The position numbers and the translations under genes are program-made. A DNA stretch of 10,914 nucleotides from Prosthecobacter sp. (GTDB lineage: Bacteria > Verrucomicrobiota > Verrucomicrobiia > Verrucomicrobiales > Verrucomicrobiaceae), in NCBI GenBank assembly GCA_025869455.1, contig JAOZVT010000498.1:1-10914 (forward strand). The letters run 5' to 3'. The notes beneath the pieces were generated by a model. The model saw only the letters and a program-made list of their open reading frames with translations, searched no databases and had not been told where the DNA came from. Positions 1 through 5,893 of this stretch are shown piece after piece (within the stretch, counting starts at the first letter, position 1; each line of letters starts with the position of its first letter).

Positions 1-926
1 GGGTTTGCCATCCGTGTACTTATAGTCATCCGGCAGCTTGGGGAGTTTGCCTTCATGCCAAGCGACAGCGGTGTAGCGCAGAGGCTTCATCACATCGCCC
101 AGGGCTTTGCGAACTTGCTGCATGTCTCCAGCGGAAACCTTCTCAGTCTTGGCCGACTCTTCGCGCAATTTGGCGATCTCTTCAGGATGCTCCTTCATGT
201 ATTTCCGACGTTCCTTGGGCTTCATGTTGGCCAGGAACTCAGGCACATTTTTTTGGTTGCAGGCTTGTTGGTAAGCTTGATCTCATTGACCCCGCTGCCC
301 TTGGTGTCCATGCCGTAAGTGAAGGCGGCCATGCCGTAATAATCTTTTTGGCTCCACTTATCAAAGGGGTGATTGTGGCATTGGGCGCAGACAATGCTGG
401 TGCCCAGAAAGACCTGCACGGTGTAAGCTAAGTGATCGAGCTTGTTTTCATCCCGCTGGTAAAAGCCGATGCTGCCGCTATCCCAGGCTCCACCTTCTGT
501 GGTGAGCAGCTTTTTGACGAACTGGTCGTAAGGAGTGTTGGCTTTGAGTTCTTTCTTCAGCCATTCCTCATAGGCTTCTGCGGTGATGCGGCCTTTGGTA
601 TTGTCGGTAAGCCGCAGCACGTCAGCCCAGAAATTGAACATGTGACTGGTGTAGCCGTCACTGGCCAGGAGCGTATCAATCAGCTTGGCGCGTTTTTCGG
701 GATCGCCTGATTGCAAGAAAGCTCTGGATTCATCCACGGTAGGAATGCGGCCTGCGATGTCCAAGTAGAGTCTGCGCACGATGACTTCATCCGATGCGAC
801 TGGATTTGGCTGCAAGTTTTGCTTTTGCCAATCTGCGGCGAGCAGGCTGTCAATCTGGGTGGCCTCTGGTAAAACCGCGCCGTGGGTGACGGTGGCGGCC
901 AGCAGGAGGAGAGCGAGTGTTTTCAT
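1..926 (-). CDS. Secreted DUF1549 (PSCyt2) family protein, 5' part, with frameshift
   Basis: This is the N-terminal part of a DUF1549-type protein of the planctomycete/verrucomicrobial cytochrome family; the 3' end lies beyond base 1. A signal peptide (MKTLALLLLAATVTHGA) is followed directly by the DUF1549 signature: DEVIVRRLYLDIAGRIPT near residue 47, then the repeated aromatic/DLL segments, and CAQCHNHPFDKW with a c-type-heme-like CxxCH at C180, C183 and H184. No PSCyt1 domain precedes it, unlike the gene at the right edge. The original frame stops at 222 after a 7-A run (248-254, coding strand). Shifting by one base there restores an open frame to base 1, reading NVPEFLANMKPKERRKYM and later LPKLPDDYKYTDGKP, which is the expected family continuation. 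The family usually continues into DUF1553 and totals well over 500 residues. The biochemical role is unknown; heme binding and export are inferred. Family call is firm; intactness is not. Confidence 0.85.
248..254 (-). other. Frameshift site at A7 homopolymer in DUF1549 gene
   Basis: The coding strand reads ACC AAA AAA ATG TGC and reaches TGA eleven codons after the run. One extra A, or a -1 slip, gives ACC AAA AAA AAT GTG CCT and a long family-like continuation. A sequencing or assembly miscount, a true mutation, or slippage on the A7 run would all produce this. Confidence 0.8.
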
Positions 927-1053
927 AGCGTGAAGGCGAGGCTTCGAGTCTAACCAGCGCTAAAACGCGTAGGTGCGGATTATCTTTATCTAAATTTTTT
1001 GTTCGGGCCTTTTGCAGGGCGCTGAAGTCAATGGCGGCTGATCGGCACAGCCT

Positions 1054-1073
1054 AAAAACACATGGGTCCCATG
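1054..1073 (-). terminator. Possible intrinsic terminator of the SDR-ohr operon
   Basis: A perfect 13-base dyad, CATGGGTCCCATG (1061-1073), is followed on the minus strand by TGTTTTT. It lies about 50 bases past the ohr stop and about 130 bases before the DUF1549 start, where a terminator is expected. The RNA stem would be short (about 5 pairs with a 3-base loop), so a protein-binding dyad is an alternative. Confidence 0.35.
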
Positions 1074-1106
1074 AAACACCTTTGTCTCACAGGACCCCTG
1101 TTGCGA

Positions 1107-1125
1107 TGAGTCGTATCGCGACTCA
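1107..1125 (-). other. Hairpin overlapping the ohr stop codon
   Basis: TGAGTCG and CGACTCA form a 7-pair stem around a 5-base loop; the ohr TGA stop is the first arm on the minus strand. An alternative, mutually exclusive stem, GCGAT/ATCGC, uses part of the same bases. There is no T-tract, so it is not a classic intrinsic terminator; it may protect the 3' end of the mRNA. Confidence 0.4.
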
Positions 1126-1546
1126 GGCCACCGTCAAAGTGACGGGGATATTGCCACGGGTAGCGTTGGAGTAAGGGCAGACGATGTGCGCTTTGGCCAC
1201 CAGGTCTTCCACGACGCTTCTTTCCAAACCTGGAACGGTGATGGTTAGGGCGACTTCGATGCCGAAGCCTTCCTCATCGTCACGGGCACCGATGCCGACT
1301 TGACCTGTGACTGTGGCGTCCGCAGGGATAAGGATCTTGGCCTTGCCCGCGACGAATTTTAAAGCGCCCAGGAAACAGGCTGAATAACCAGCGGCGAAAA
1401 GTTGCTCGGGGTTCGTGCCAGGGCCACCCGCGCCGCCAAGTTCCTTTGGGGTTGGAAAGCGTGACCGAGAGAACGCCATCGGCGGTAGCGGCTTTGCCTT
1501 CACGGCCACCTGTCGCGGTGGCTTGGGTTGAGTAGAGGACTTTCAT
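1123..1546 (-). CDS. ohr: Ohr-type organic hydroperoxide peroxidase, with one-base frameshift
   Basis: This is an Ohr/OsmC-family thiol peroxidase, which reduces organic hydroperoxides in the cytoplasm with lipoylated or other dithiol reductants (family knowledge). With one surplus base removed at 1443-1451, the protein is 140 residues, the usual Ohr length. It begins MKVLYSTQATATGGREGK and contains ELGGAGGPGTNPEQLFAAGYSACF and AHIVCPYSNATRGN. The expected catalytic residues are all present: peroxidatic C57, resolving C123, and the R15 and E47 that assist the cysteine. The break falls inside NPK-ELGG, where coding-strand AACCCCAAAGGAACTT has one base too many; three Cs in place of four would give N-P-K-E-L in one frame. 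The start at 1546 gives the family N-terminus. It lies 31 bases downstream of the SDR gene in the same direction, so co-transcription is likely. Either a sequencing miscount or a real inactivating insertion. Confidence 0.88.
1443..1451 (-). other. Frameshift site within ohr (C4-A3-G2 homopolymer run)
   Basis: Upstream codons read ...LSNPK and downstream codons read PKELGGAGG in another frame; the two overlap over PK. One base too many in the CCCCAAAGG run explains this, most simply four Cs instead of three. Confidence 0.8.
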
Positions 1547-1577
1547 GATGTGTTTGTGGTTAGGATTGAAGTTTGGA

Positions 1578-2324
1578 TTAGCGTAAGCCACCAGAGATGA
1601 AGAAGGTCTCACCTGTGACCCAGGAGGAGTCACTGGAGGCCAGGAAAACGGCGGCGGTGGCAATGTCTTGCGGTTGGCCGATGCGACCCAGAGGTGTCTG
1701 GGACTCGACTTGTTGGCGGAATTCACCCTCAGTGATACCCGCGCTGCTCGTGCCTTCGGTTTCCACCATGCCAGGGTTGATGGCATTGACCCGGATCTGG
1801 CGGGCACCGAGTTCTTTGGAAAGCACCTTGGTCAGGGCATCCAAAGCGGCTTTGGTGCCTGAATAGACGGCGGAACCAGGAGGCGTGTAGGTGCTGACGA
1901 CGGAGCTGATGTTGATGATGCTGCCGCCTTCTGCGCCGATGAGTTTGACGGCTTCTTGGGTGGTGAGGAGCAGTCCGAGAACGTTCAGGTTAAACTGCTT
2001 ATGGAAGTGTTCTTCATTGATGGCCTCCAGTGGGGAGAATTCATAGACGCCGGCGTTATTCACCAGAATGTCTAATTTGCCATAGGCTTCTTTCGTGGCT
2101 GCGAAGAGCTGATCAATGTCGGCTTTCTTGGAGACGTCGCCCTGAACAGCGATGGCTTTTCCTCCTTGTGCGGTGATTTCCGCCACCACTTTGTCTGCCC
2201 CAGCTTTGCTGGAAGCGTAGTTGACCACGACGGAGGCACCTTCAGCGGCGAGGTGCTTAGCGATTGAGGCTCCGATACCTTTGGATGCTCCAGTGACGAC
2301 GGCGACTTTGTTTACGAGTTTCAT
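1578..2324 (-). CDS. Short-chain dehydrogenase/reductase (SDR), classical type
   Basis: A cytoplasmic NAD(P)-dependent oxidoreductase of 248 residues, the normal size of classical SDRs (FabG/glucose-dehydrogenase-like). Visible motifs are the cofactor-binding TGASKGIG at 11-18, NNAG at 89-92, and the catalytic set N114, S141, Y154 and K158 (YSGTK), with the usual 13-residue S-Y spacing. The C-terminus has INPGMVETEG and the final FISGGLR. N35 at the end of the second beta strand lacks the acidic residue typical of strict NAD users, which hints at NADP(H). The start at 2324 gives MKLVNKVAVVTGASKG, the standard N-terminus; an in-frame start at 2408 would add 28 residues unlike the family and would read through the operators. 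It is first in a minus-strand unit with ohr and divergent from a TetR gene, so induction by an electrophile or peroxide is plausible. The substrate cannot be read from sequence. Confidence 0.92.
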   Translation of the reverse strand: MKLVNKVAVVTGASKGIGASIAKHLAAEGASVVVNYASSKAGADKVVAEITAQGGKAIAVQGDVSKKADIDQLFAATKEAYGKLDILVNNAGVYEFSPLEAINEEHFHKQFNLNVLGLLLTTQEAVKLIGAEGGSIINISSVVSTYTPPGSAVYSGTKAALDALTKVLSKELGARQIRVNAINPGMVETEGTSSAGITEGEFRQQVESQTPLGRIGQPQDIATAAVFLASSDSSWVTGETFFISGGLR

Positions 2325-2363
2325 GATGTTGTCTGTGTTTGAGTTGACTCGTTCGTTGTTTTG

Positions 2364-2375
2364 TATCGAACGGTA
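2364..2375. promoter_or_regulatory. Candidate TetR operator 1
   Basis: TATCGAACGGTA departs by one base from the ideal palindrome TACCGWWCGGTA. A related copy occurs 54 bases away. It sits just downstream of the minus-strand -10 candidate, so a bound repressor would block SDR-ohr transcription. Confidence 0.55.
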
Positions 2376-2380
2376 TGAAT

Positions 2381-2408
2381 CTATTAACACTGGACAAAAG
2401 GGTGTCAA
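2381..2408 (-). promoter_or_regulatory. Candidate promoter for SDR-ohr
   Basis: On the minus strand a perfect -35, TTGACA (2408-2403), is followed after 16 bases by a weak -10, TAATAG (2386-2381); TAGATT (2383-2378) is an alternative at a 19-base spacing. Transcription would cross operator 1 and give a leader of about 50 bases before the SDR start. Confidence 0.45.
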
Positions 2409-2418
2409 TGAATATTAT
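2391..2418 (+). promoter_or_regulatory. Candidate promoter for the tetR-family gene
   Basis: TGGACA (2391-2396) and TATTAT (2413-2418) are separated by 16 bases; each is one mismatch from consensus. The start point would fall around 2425, only a few bases before the chosen ATG at 2429, giving a nearly leaderless transcript. It overlaps the opposing SDR promoter. Confidence 0.45.
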
Positions 2419-2429
2419 ACCATTCAGTA
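2418..2429. promoter_or_regulatory. Candidate TetR operator 2
   Basis: TACCATTCAGTA differs at two positions from the ideal TACCGWWCGGTA. It continues into GTATG exactly as operator 1 does (shared pattern TAYCRWWCRGTATG). It overlaps the end of the plus-strand -10 and touches the first base of the regulator's start codon, the position expected for autorepression. Confidence 0.5.
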
Positions 2430-3037
2430 TGAAAATAAATCCAACCCCTCCTTGTGTCGGTCGTCCGAAGGGTTTCGACCCTGACGAAGCTCTGGAAAAA
2501 GCCATGCAGGTTTTCTGGCAGAAAGGCTATGAAGGAGCCTCACTTTCGGACCTAACGGAGTCCATGGGGATCAATCGCCCCAGTCTCTACGCGACTTTTG
2601 GAAACAAAGAGGAACTGTTTCTGAAGGTGCTGAACCGCTATGGCGAAGGTCCTGCCGGATACGTTTTGGAAGCGCTGAATGAAGCTACTGCGCGTGCCGT
2701 GATCGAAAAATTGCTTCGATCCACCGTGGAAATGCTGGGAGATCCCAAACACCCGCGTGGCTGCTTGGCTGTACAGAGTGCGCTGTGCTGTGGCGATGAG
2801 GCGAACGATGTGCAGAAAAAAACTCGAGCTTTCCGGGTCGCTGGGCAAAAAAGCATTTTCGAACGTTTCGAACGTGCTCAGCAGGACGGTGATTTACCAG
2901 CGAGTGTGTCGGCGGATGATCTCGCCCGCTACGTGGCCATGCTGTTATATGGACTTTCGATCCAGTCAGCCAATGGTGCGACGCATGAAGAGATGAAAAG
3001 CGTCATCGAATTTGCTTTAAAGACGCTGCCTTTCTGA
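2429..3037 (+). CDS. TetR/AcrR-family transcriptional repressor
   Basis: A one-component DNA-binding repressor of 202 residues, typical for the family. The N-terminal helix-turn-helix covers about 12-70: GRPKGFDPDEALEKAM, GASLSDLTESMGINRPSLY and ATFGNKEELF are the classic TetR segments. The ligand-binding half contains HPRGCLAVQSALCC, giving C112, C120 and C121, plus C9 near the start. These cysteines could make it thiol-sensitive, but PRGC is common in this subfamily, so this is only a suggestion. The start at 2429 is preferred because a promoter candidate ends just upstream and because the next in-frame ATGs upstream (2408 and 2375) add residues outside the domain; 2375 lies inside operator 1. 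The gene is divergent from SDR-ohr across about 100 bases with two palindromes, so it most likely represses both itself and that unit. Its inducer is unknown. Confidence 0.92.
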   Translation: MKINPTPPCVGRPKGFDPDEALEKAMQVFWQKGYEGASLSDLTESMGINRPSLYATFGNKEELFLKVLNRYGEGPAGYVLEALNEATARAVIEKLLRSTVEMLGDPKHPRGCLAVQSALCCGDEANDVQKKTRAFRVAGQKSIFERFERAQQDGDLPASVSADDLARYVAMLLYGLSIQSANGATHEEMKSVIEFALKTLPF

Positions 3038-3060
3038 TGGAGTGTACAAAGGAGTATCTT

Positions 3061-3083
3061 GAAGTGGCGTGGTCACTTTATTT
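3061..3083 (+). terminator. Weak terminator candidate after the tetR-family gene
   Basis: AAGTG (3062-3066) and CACTT (3074-3078) form a 5-pair stem around a 7-base loop, followed by TATTTGATTT. It lies 25 bases past the TetR stop. The stem is short and the T-tract is interrupted, so this is tentative. Confidence 0.25.
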
Positions 3084-3121
3084 GATTTGCGGATGAATCT
3101 CTCGACGTTTGTTACCCAACC

Positions 3122-4849
3122 ATGAGAGTATTTTTTGCCACCCTGACGGCCCTACTGTGCGTCCATTCGATCACTTTTGCTGCTGAAGCTAAAACGGTCC
3201 GCCTGCTAACCATTGGGAACAGCTTCTCACGTAACGCGACCAATCACCTCGGTGCCATTGCTAAGGCAGGTGGGAATACCCTGATTCACGATTCCATCGT
3301 CGTGGGTGGTGCCTCTTTGGAACTGCACTCGGAGAAGGCTCTGGCCAATGCGAAAGACCCGAAAGACAAGGCTGGTCTTTATACCAATGGACGCAGTCTT
3401 GTGCAGGAACTTGAGTCTGATCATTGGGATTTCGTGACTATCCAGCAGGCTAGCGTCAAAAGCCATGACCTAAGCACGTATCAGCCTCATGCAGGTCGCC
3501 TCGCAACACTCATTCATGAGCACGCGCCGAGTGCTAAACTGCTGGTCCATCAGACCTGGCCTTATCGGATTGATGATCCGCGTTTTACCAAGCCCTCTGA
3601 CAAAGAGGGAGAGCCAAAAACACAGGCCGAGATGTATGCCATGCTCAGCGCTGCTTATGCTGCCATCACCAAAGAGCTAGGTGCGCGGCGTATCCCTGTG
3701 GGGGATGCGTTTTTCATGGCCAATAGTGACCCAAAGTGGGGTTACCAGACCGACACCACGTTTGATTTCAAAGCCGCTAAGTCTCCTGCGTTGCCTAACC
3801 AAAAGCATTCACTGAATGTCGGGTGGGTCTGGAAAAAGGACAAGAAGGGGAAGTTGGCTCTCAGTATGGATGGCCATCACGCTAACCTCGCTGGTGAATA
3901 CCTGGGGGCCTGCGTCTGGTATGAAGTCCTTTATGGGGAGAGCCCTGTGGGGAATAGCTACCTGCCGAAAGACATGGATGCTACCGATGCTCGCTACTTG
4001 CAGGAGACGGCACATCGCGCGGTGATGAAAGCCGCACCGAAAAGTAAGGTTAAAGCCACATCCAGCACGTCCTCATCCGCCGCCATTCTCCAGATGCCCG
4101 GCCTTGTCAGCTTCTGGGATTTTCAGGAAGCCTCAGGTGAGAAGCGTCAGGCTCAGGGATCTGCGACTGGTACTTTGCAGGAGATGAAAGGCCCTATCGA
4201 GCGTACTCAAGATGGCGTCTTTGGTCCTTATTCGGCTAACATTAAGCGTGGTCAATGGTTCATGATTTCCCGTGCCGAAATCGGTGCTTTGGATATTCAC
4301 GGAAAAGAGGCACAAGTCACCGTGGTGGCCTGGGTGAAGCGGTTGGGAAAGGAATCCTGGCAGGCTATCGCAGGCGCTTGGGATGAAACGCATAAACATC
4401 GCCAATACTGCCTCTTCCTCAATGCCCCACGCGGTACTCGTGCCGACGAGATGAAGCGCTACCCTCTGGCCAATCGCATTCATGGTCATGTTTCTGGAGT
4501 TGGTGGTCCAACCCCCGGCGATGACTTTTGCATTACCTACTCCAGTGGGGCAACTAGCATTCCTATGAAACAGTGGGTCTGCCTTGCCATGCAGTATGAT
4601 GGTCATGAATCGCGAGTCTATGTGAACGGCAAGCTGGACAGCCTGGAACATTACAATCCGTTTCCTTACACTGAGGGTCTGTATGATGGTGGCAAAGAGG
4701 GCGCAGATTTCACCGTCGGTGCCGTGCATCGCGGCGGTTCCTGGGGAAACTTCTTTGCTGGCCAGATCGGTGGCTTGGCTGTCTTTCAGCGTGTGCTTGA
4801 TGAAAAAGAAATGCAGAAGCTTGCCGATTTGACTCCCGCATCATCATGA
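3122..4849 (+). CDS. Secreted SGNH hydrolase (DUF4886-like) fused to a LamG-like domain
   Basis: An exported two-domain protein of 575 residues. A signal peptide (about 1-21, ending SITFAAEA) leads into an SGNH-hydrolase fold. LLTIGNSFSRN carries the likely nucleophile S34; VVGGAS around G62-G63 is block II; DFVTIQQAS near residue 102 is block III; and DGHHANLAGEY supplies D250 and H253. Family members are esterases or acetylesterases, often acting on polysaccharide substituents. From about 323 to 573, PGLVSFWDF, WVCLAMQYDGHESRVYVNGK and GQIGGLAVFQRVLDEKEM are typical of a LamG/concanavalin-like jelly-roll, which usually binds carbohydrate. A lysine/serine-rich stretch (about 303-320) joins the two. 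The last codons overlap the EamA start by four bases, indicating translational coupling. The substrate is not visible; a role in carbohydrate deacylation is inference. Confidence 0.85.
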   Translation: MRVFFATLTALLCVHSITFAAEAKTVRLLTIGNSFSRNATNHLGAIAKAGGNTLIHDSIVVGGASLELHSEKALANAKDPKDKAGLYTNGRSLVQELESDHWDFVTIQQASVKSHDLSTYQPHAGRLATLIHEHAPSAKLLVHQTWPYRIDDPRFTKPSDKEGEPKTQAEMYAMLSAAYAAITKELGARRIPVGDAFFMANSDPKWGYQTDTTFDFKAAKSPALPNQKHSLNVGWVWKKDKKGKLALSMDGHHANLAGEYLGACVWYEVLYGESPVGNSYLPKDMDATDARYLQETAHRAVMKAAPKSKVKATSSTSSSAAILQMPGLVSFWDFQEASGEKRQAQGSATGTLQEMKGPIERTQDGVFGPYSANIKRGQWFMISRAEIGALDIHGKEAQVTVVAWVKRLGKESWQAIAGAWDETHKHRQYCLFLNAPRGTRADEMKRYPLANRIHGHVSGVGGPTPGDDFCITYSSGATSIPMKQWVCLAMQYDGHESRVYVNGKLDSLEHYNPFPYTEGLYDGGKEGADFTVGAVHRGGSWGNFFAGQIGGLAVFQRVLDEKEMQKLADLTPASS

Positions 4850-5721
4850 ATGCGACCTCTCGTCGGTTGCGTTGGGCTGGCGTCATCCCATTTCTTTTTG
4901 TTCTGCTTTGGAGCAGTGGCTTCATCGGGTCCAAACTGGGCGTGCCGTATGCGGAGCCATTCACTTTTTTAACCCTGCGCTACCTCATTGTTTTGGTGGT
5001 GCTGGTGCCTATTGCTCTACTCACACGGGCACCGTGGCCGCAGGGCAGGGGACAGATTGCTCATGTGGCTTTTGCGGGCTTGTTGATTCATGCCCTGTAT
5101 CTCAGCGGTTGTGTTTATGCCCTGCGCTTCGGGTTGCCTGCGGGCATCGTCAGTCTCATCGTGTCCATGCAGCCCCTCTTTACGGCTGCCTTTGCCGGAG
5201 TGATGTTGGGAGAGCGTGTGTTGCCGCGTCAATGGGGCGGTTTGGTTCTGGGCTTCATTGGCACGGGCATGGTGGTGGCGCATAAGACCGGCAGTGGTCT
5301 GACCTGGGCGGCGACTCTTCCTGCCATAGCAGCACTCGTCGGCATCACCGCAGGGACCATGTGGCAAAAGCGCCACTGCCCAGCCTTCGATTTACGCACC
5401 AGTACCGTGGTGCAATACGCGGTTAGTCTGGTGGTGACCGCCATCCTCGCCTTCACCTTTGAGACGCGAGAAGTGCAGTGGACTGGGCAATTCGTCTTCG
5501 CTCTGTTTTGGGTGGCTTTGGTTTTGTCCATTGGGGCCATCACATTGCTGAATTACCTCCTACGCAGCGGCACCGCAGTGAATGTAGCCAGCCTCTTTTA
5601 CACCGTTCCCGCCGTGACCGCCCTCATGGCCTGGGGCATCTTTGGAGAAACCCTGACAGGTCTATCTCTAGCAGGCATGGTGGTGGCCATTGCCGGGGTG
5701 TGGCTGGCGCGGGGGAGGTGA
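4846..5721 (+). CDS. EamA-family (DMT superfamily) transporter
   Basis: An inner-membrane transporter of 291 residues built from two EamA repeats (about 12-140 and 150-289) with some ten hydrophobic helices. Typical signatures are PFLFVLLWSSGFIGSKLG at the N-terminus, FLTLRYLIV in helix 2, GIVSLIVSMQPLFTAAFAG in the first repeat, and ASLFYTVPAVTALMAWGIF plus ETLTGLSLAGMVVAIAGVW in the second. Members export amino acids, metabolites or drugs by proton exchange (family knowledge); the substrate cannot be assigned here. The ATG overlaps the upstream stop as ATGA, so translation is probably coupled to the SGNH-LamG gene, although no functional link is obvious. Alternative later starts would remove the first membrane helix, so 4846 is favoured. 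Length and topology are normal for the family. Confidence 0.92.
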   Translation: MNATSRRLRWAGVIPFLFVLLWSSGFIGSKLGVPYAEPFTFLTLRYLIVLVVLVPIALLTRAPWPQGRGQIAHVAFAGLLIHALYLSGCVYALRFGLPAGIVSLIVSMQPLFTAAFAGVMLGERVLPRQWGGLVLGFIGTGMVVAHKTGSGLTWAATLPAIAALVGITAGTMWQKRHCPAFDLRTSTVVQYAVSLVVTAILAFTFETREVQWTGQFVFALFWVALVLSIGAITLLNYLLRSGTAVNVASLFYTVPAVTALMAWGIFGETLTGLSLAGMVVAIAGVWLARGR

Positions 5722-5860
5722 TCTACTGTTTGAAGCGTGGAAGTAAATGGGGCTAGGCTTCAGATAATGGATTTCGAGGAGTGAACGTATGCTAGTTAGC
5801 CAGTGAACAGGGCTCAAGAAACAGAGGGGAAACACTTTCTCCCAATCCTGGCCCGGTGCC

Positions 5861-5879
5861 TGCGCTGTAGCAAAGCGCA
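5861..5879 (+). other. Hairpin in the 5' leader of the NDH-2 fusion gene
   Basis: TGCGCT and AGCGCA form a perfect 6-pair stem around the 7-base loop GTAGCAA, ending 14 bases before the ATG. No T-tract follows. It could influence initiation at a start with no Shine-Dalgarno sequence; a regulatory role is inference. The rest of 5722-5893 shows no gene and no convincing promoter. Confidence 0.35.
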
Positions 5880-5893
5880 ACCACTGACCGACC

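Noticed and set aside
1061..1073. CATGGGTCCCATG as a mobile-element end or attachment site
   Set aside because: It is a lone 13-base dyad with no partner copy, integrase or target duplication; a terminator or regulator dyad is simpler.
1280..1807. 175-codon minus-strand frame overlapping SDR and ohr
   Set aside because: Only its middle part (from the ATG at 1546) is real, as the N-terminus of ohr before the frameshift; the rest is out of frame with both genes.
2325..2408. Extended SDR start at 2408
   Set aside because: It adds 28 residues unlike SDRs, and its leader would lie upstream of the best promoter candidate; MKLVNKVAVVTG at 2324 is the standard N-terminus.
4133..4729. 198-codon open frame antisense to the SGNH-LamG gene
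   Set aside because: The sense frame carries clear LamG-like sequence throughout; the antisense product has no recognisable domain.
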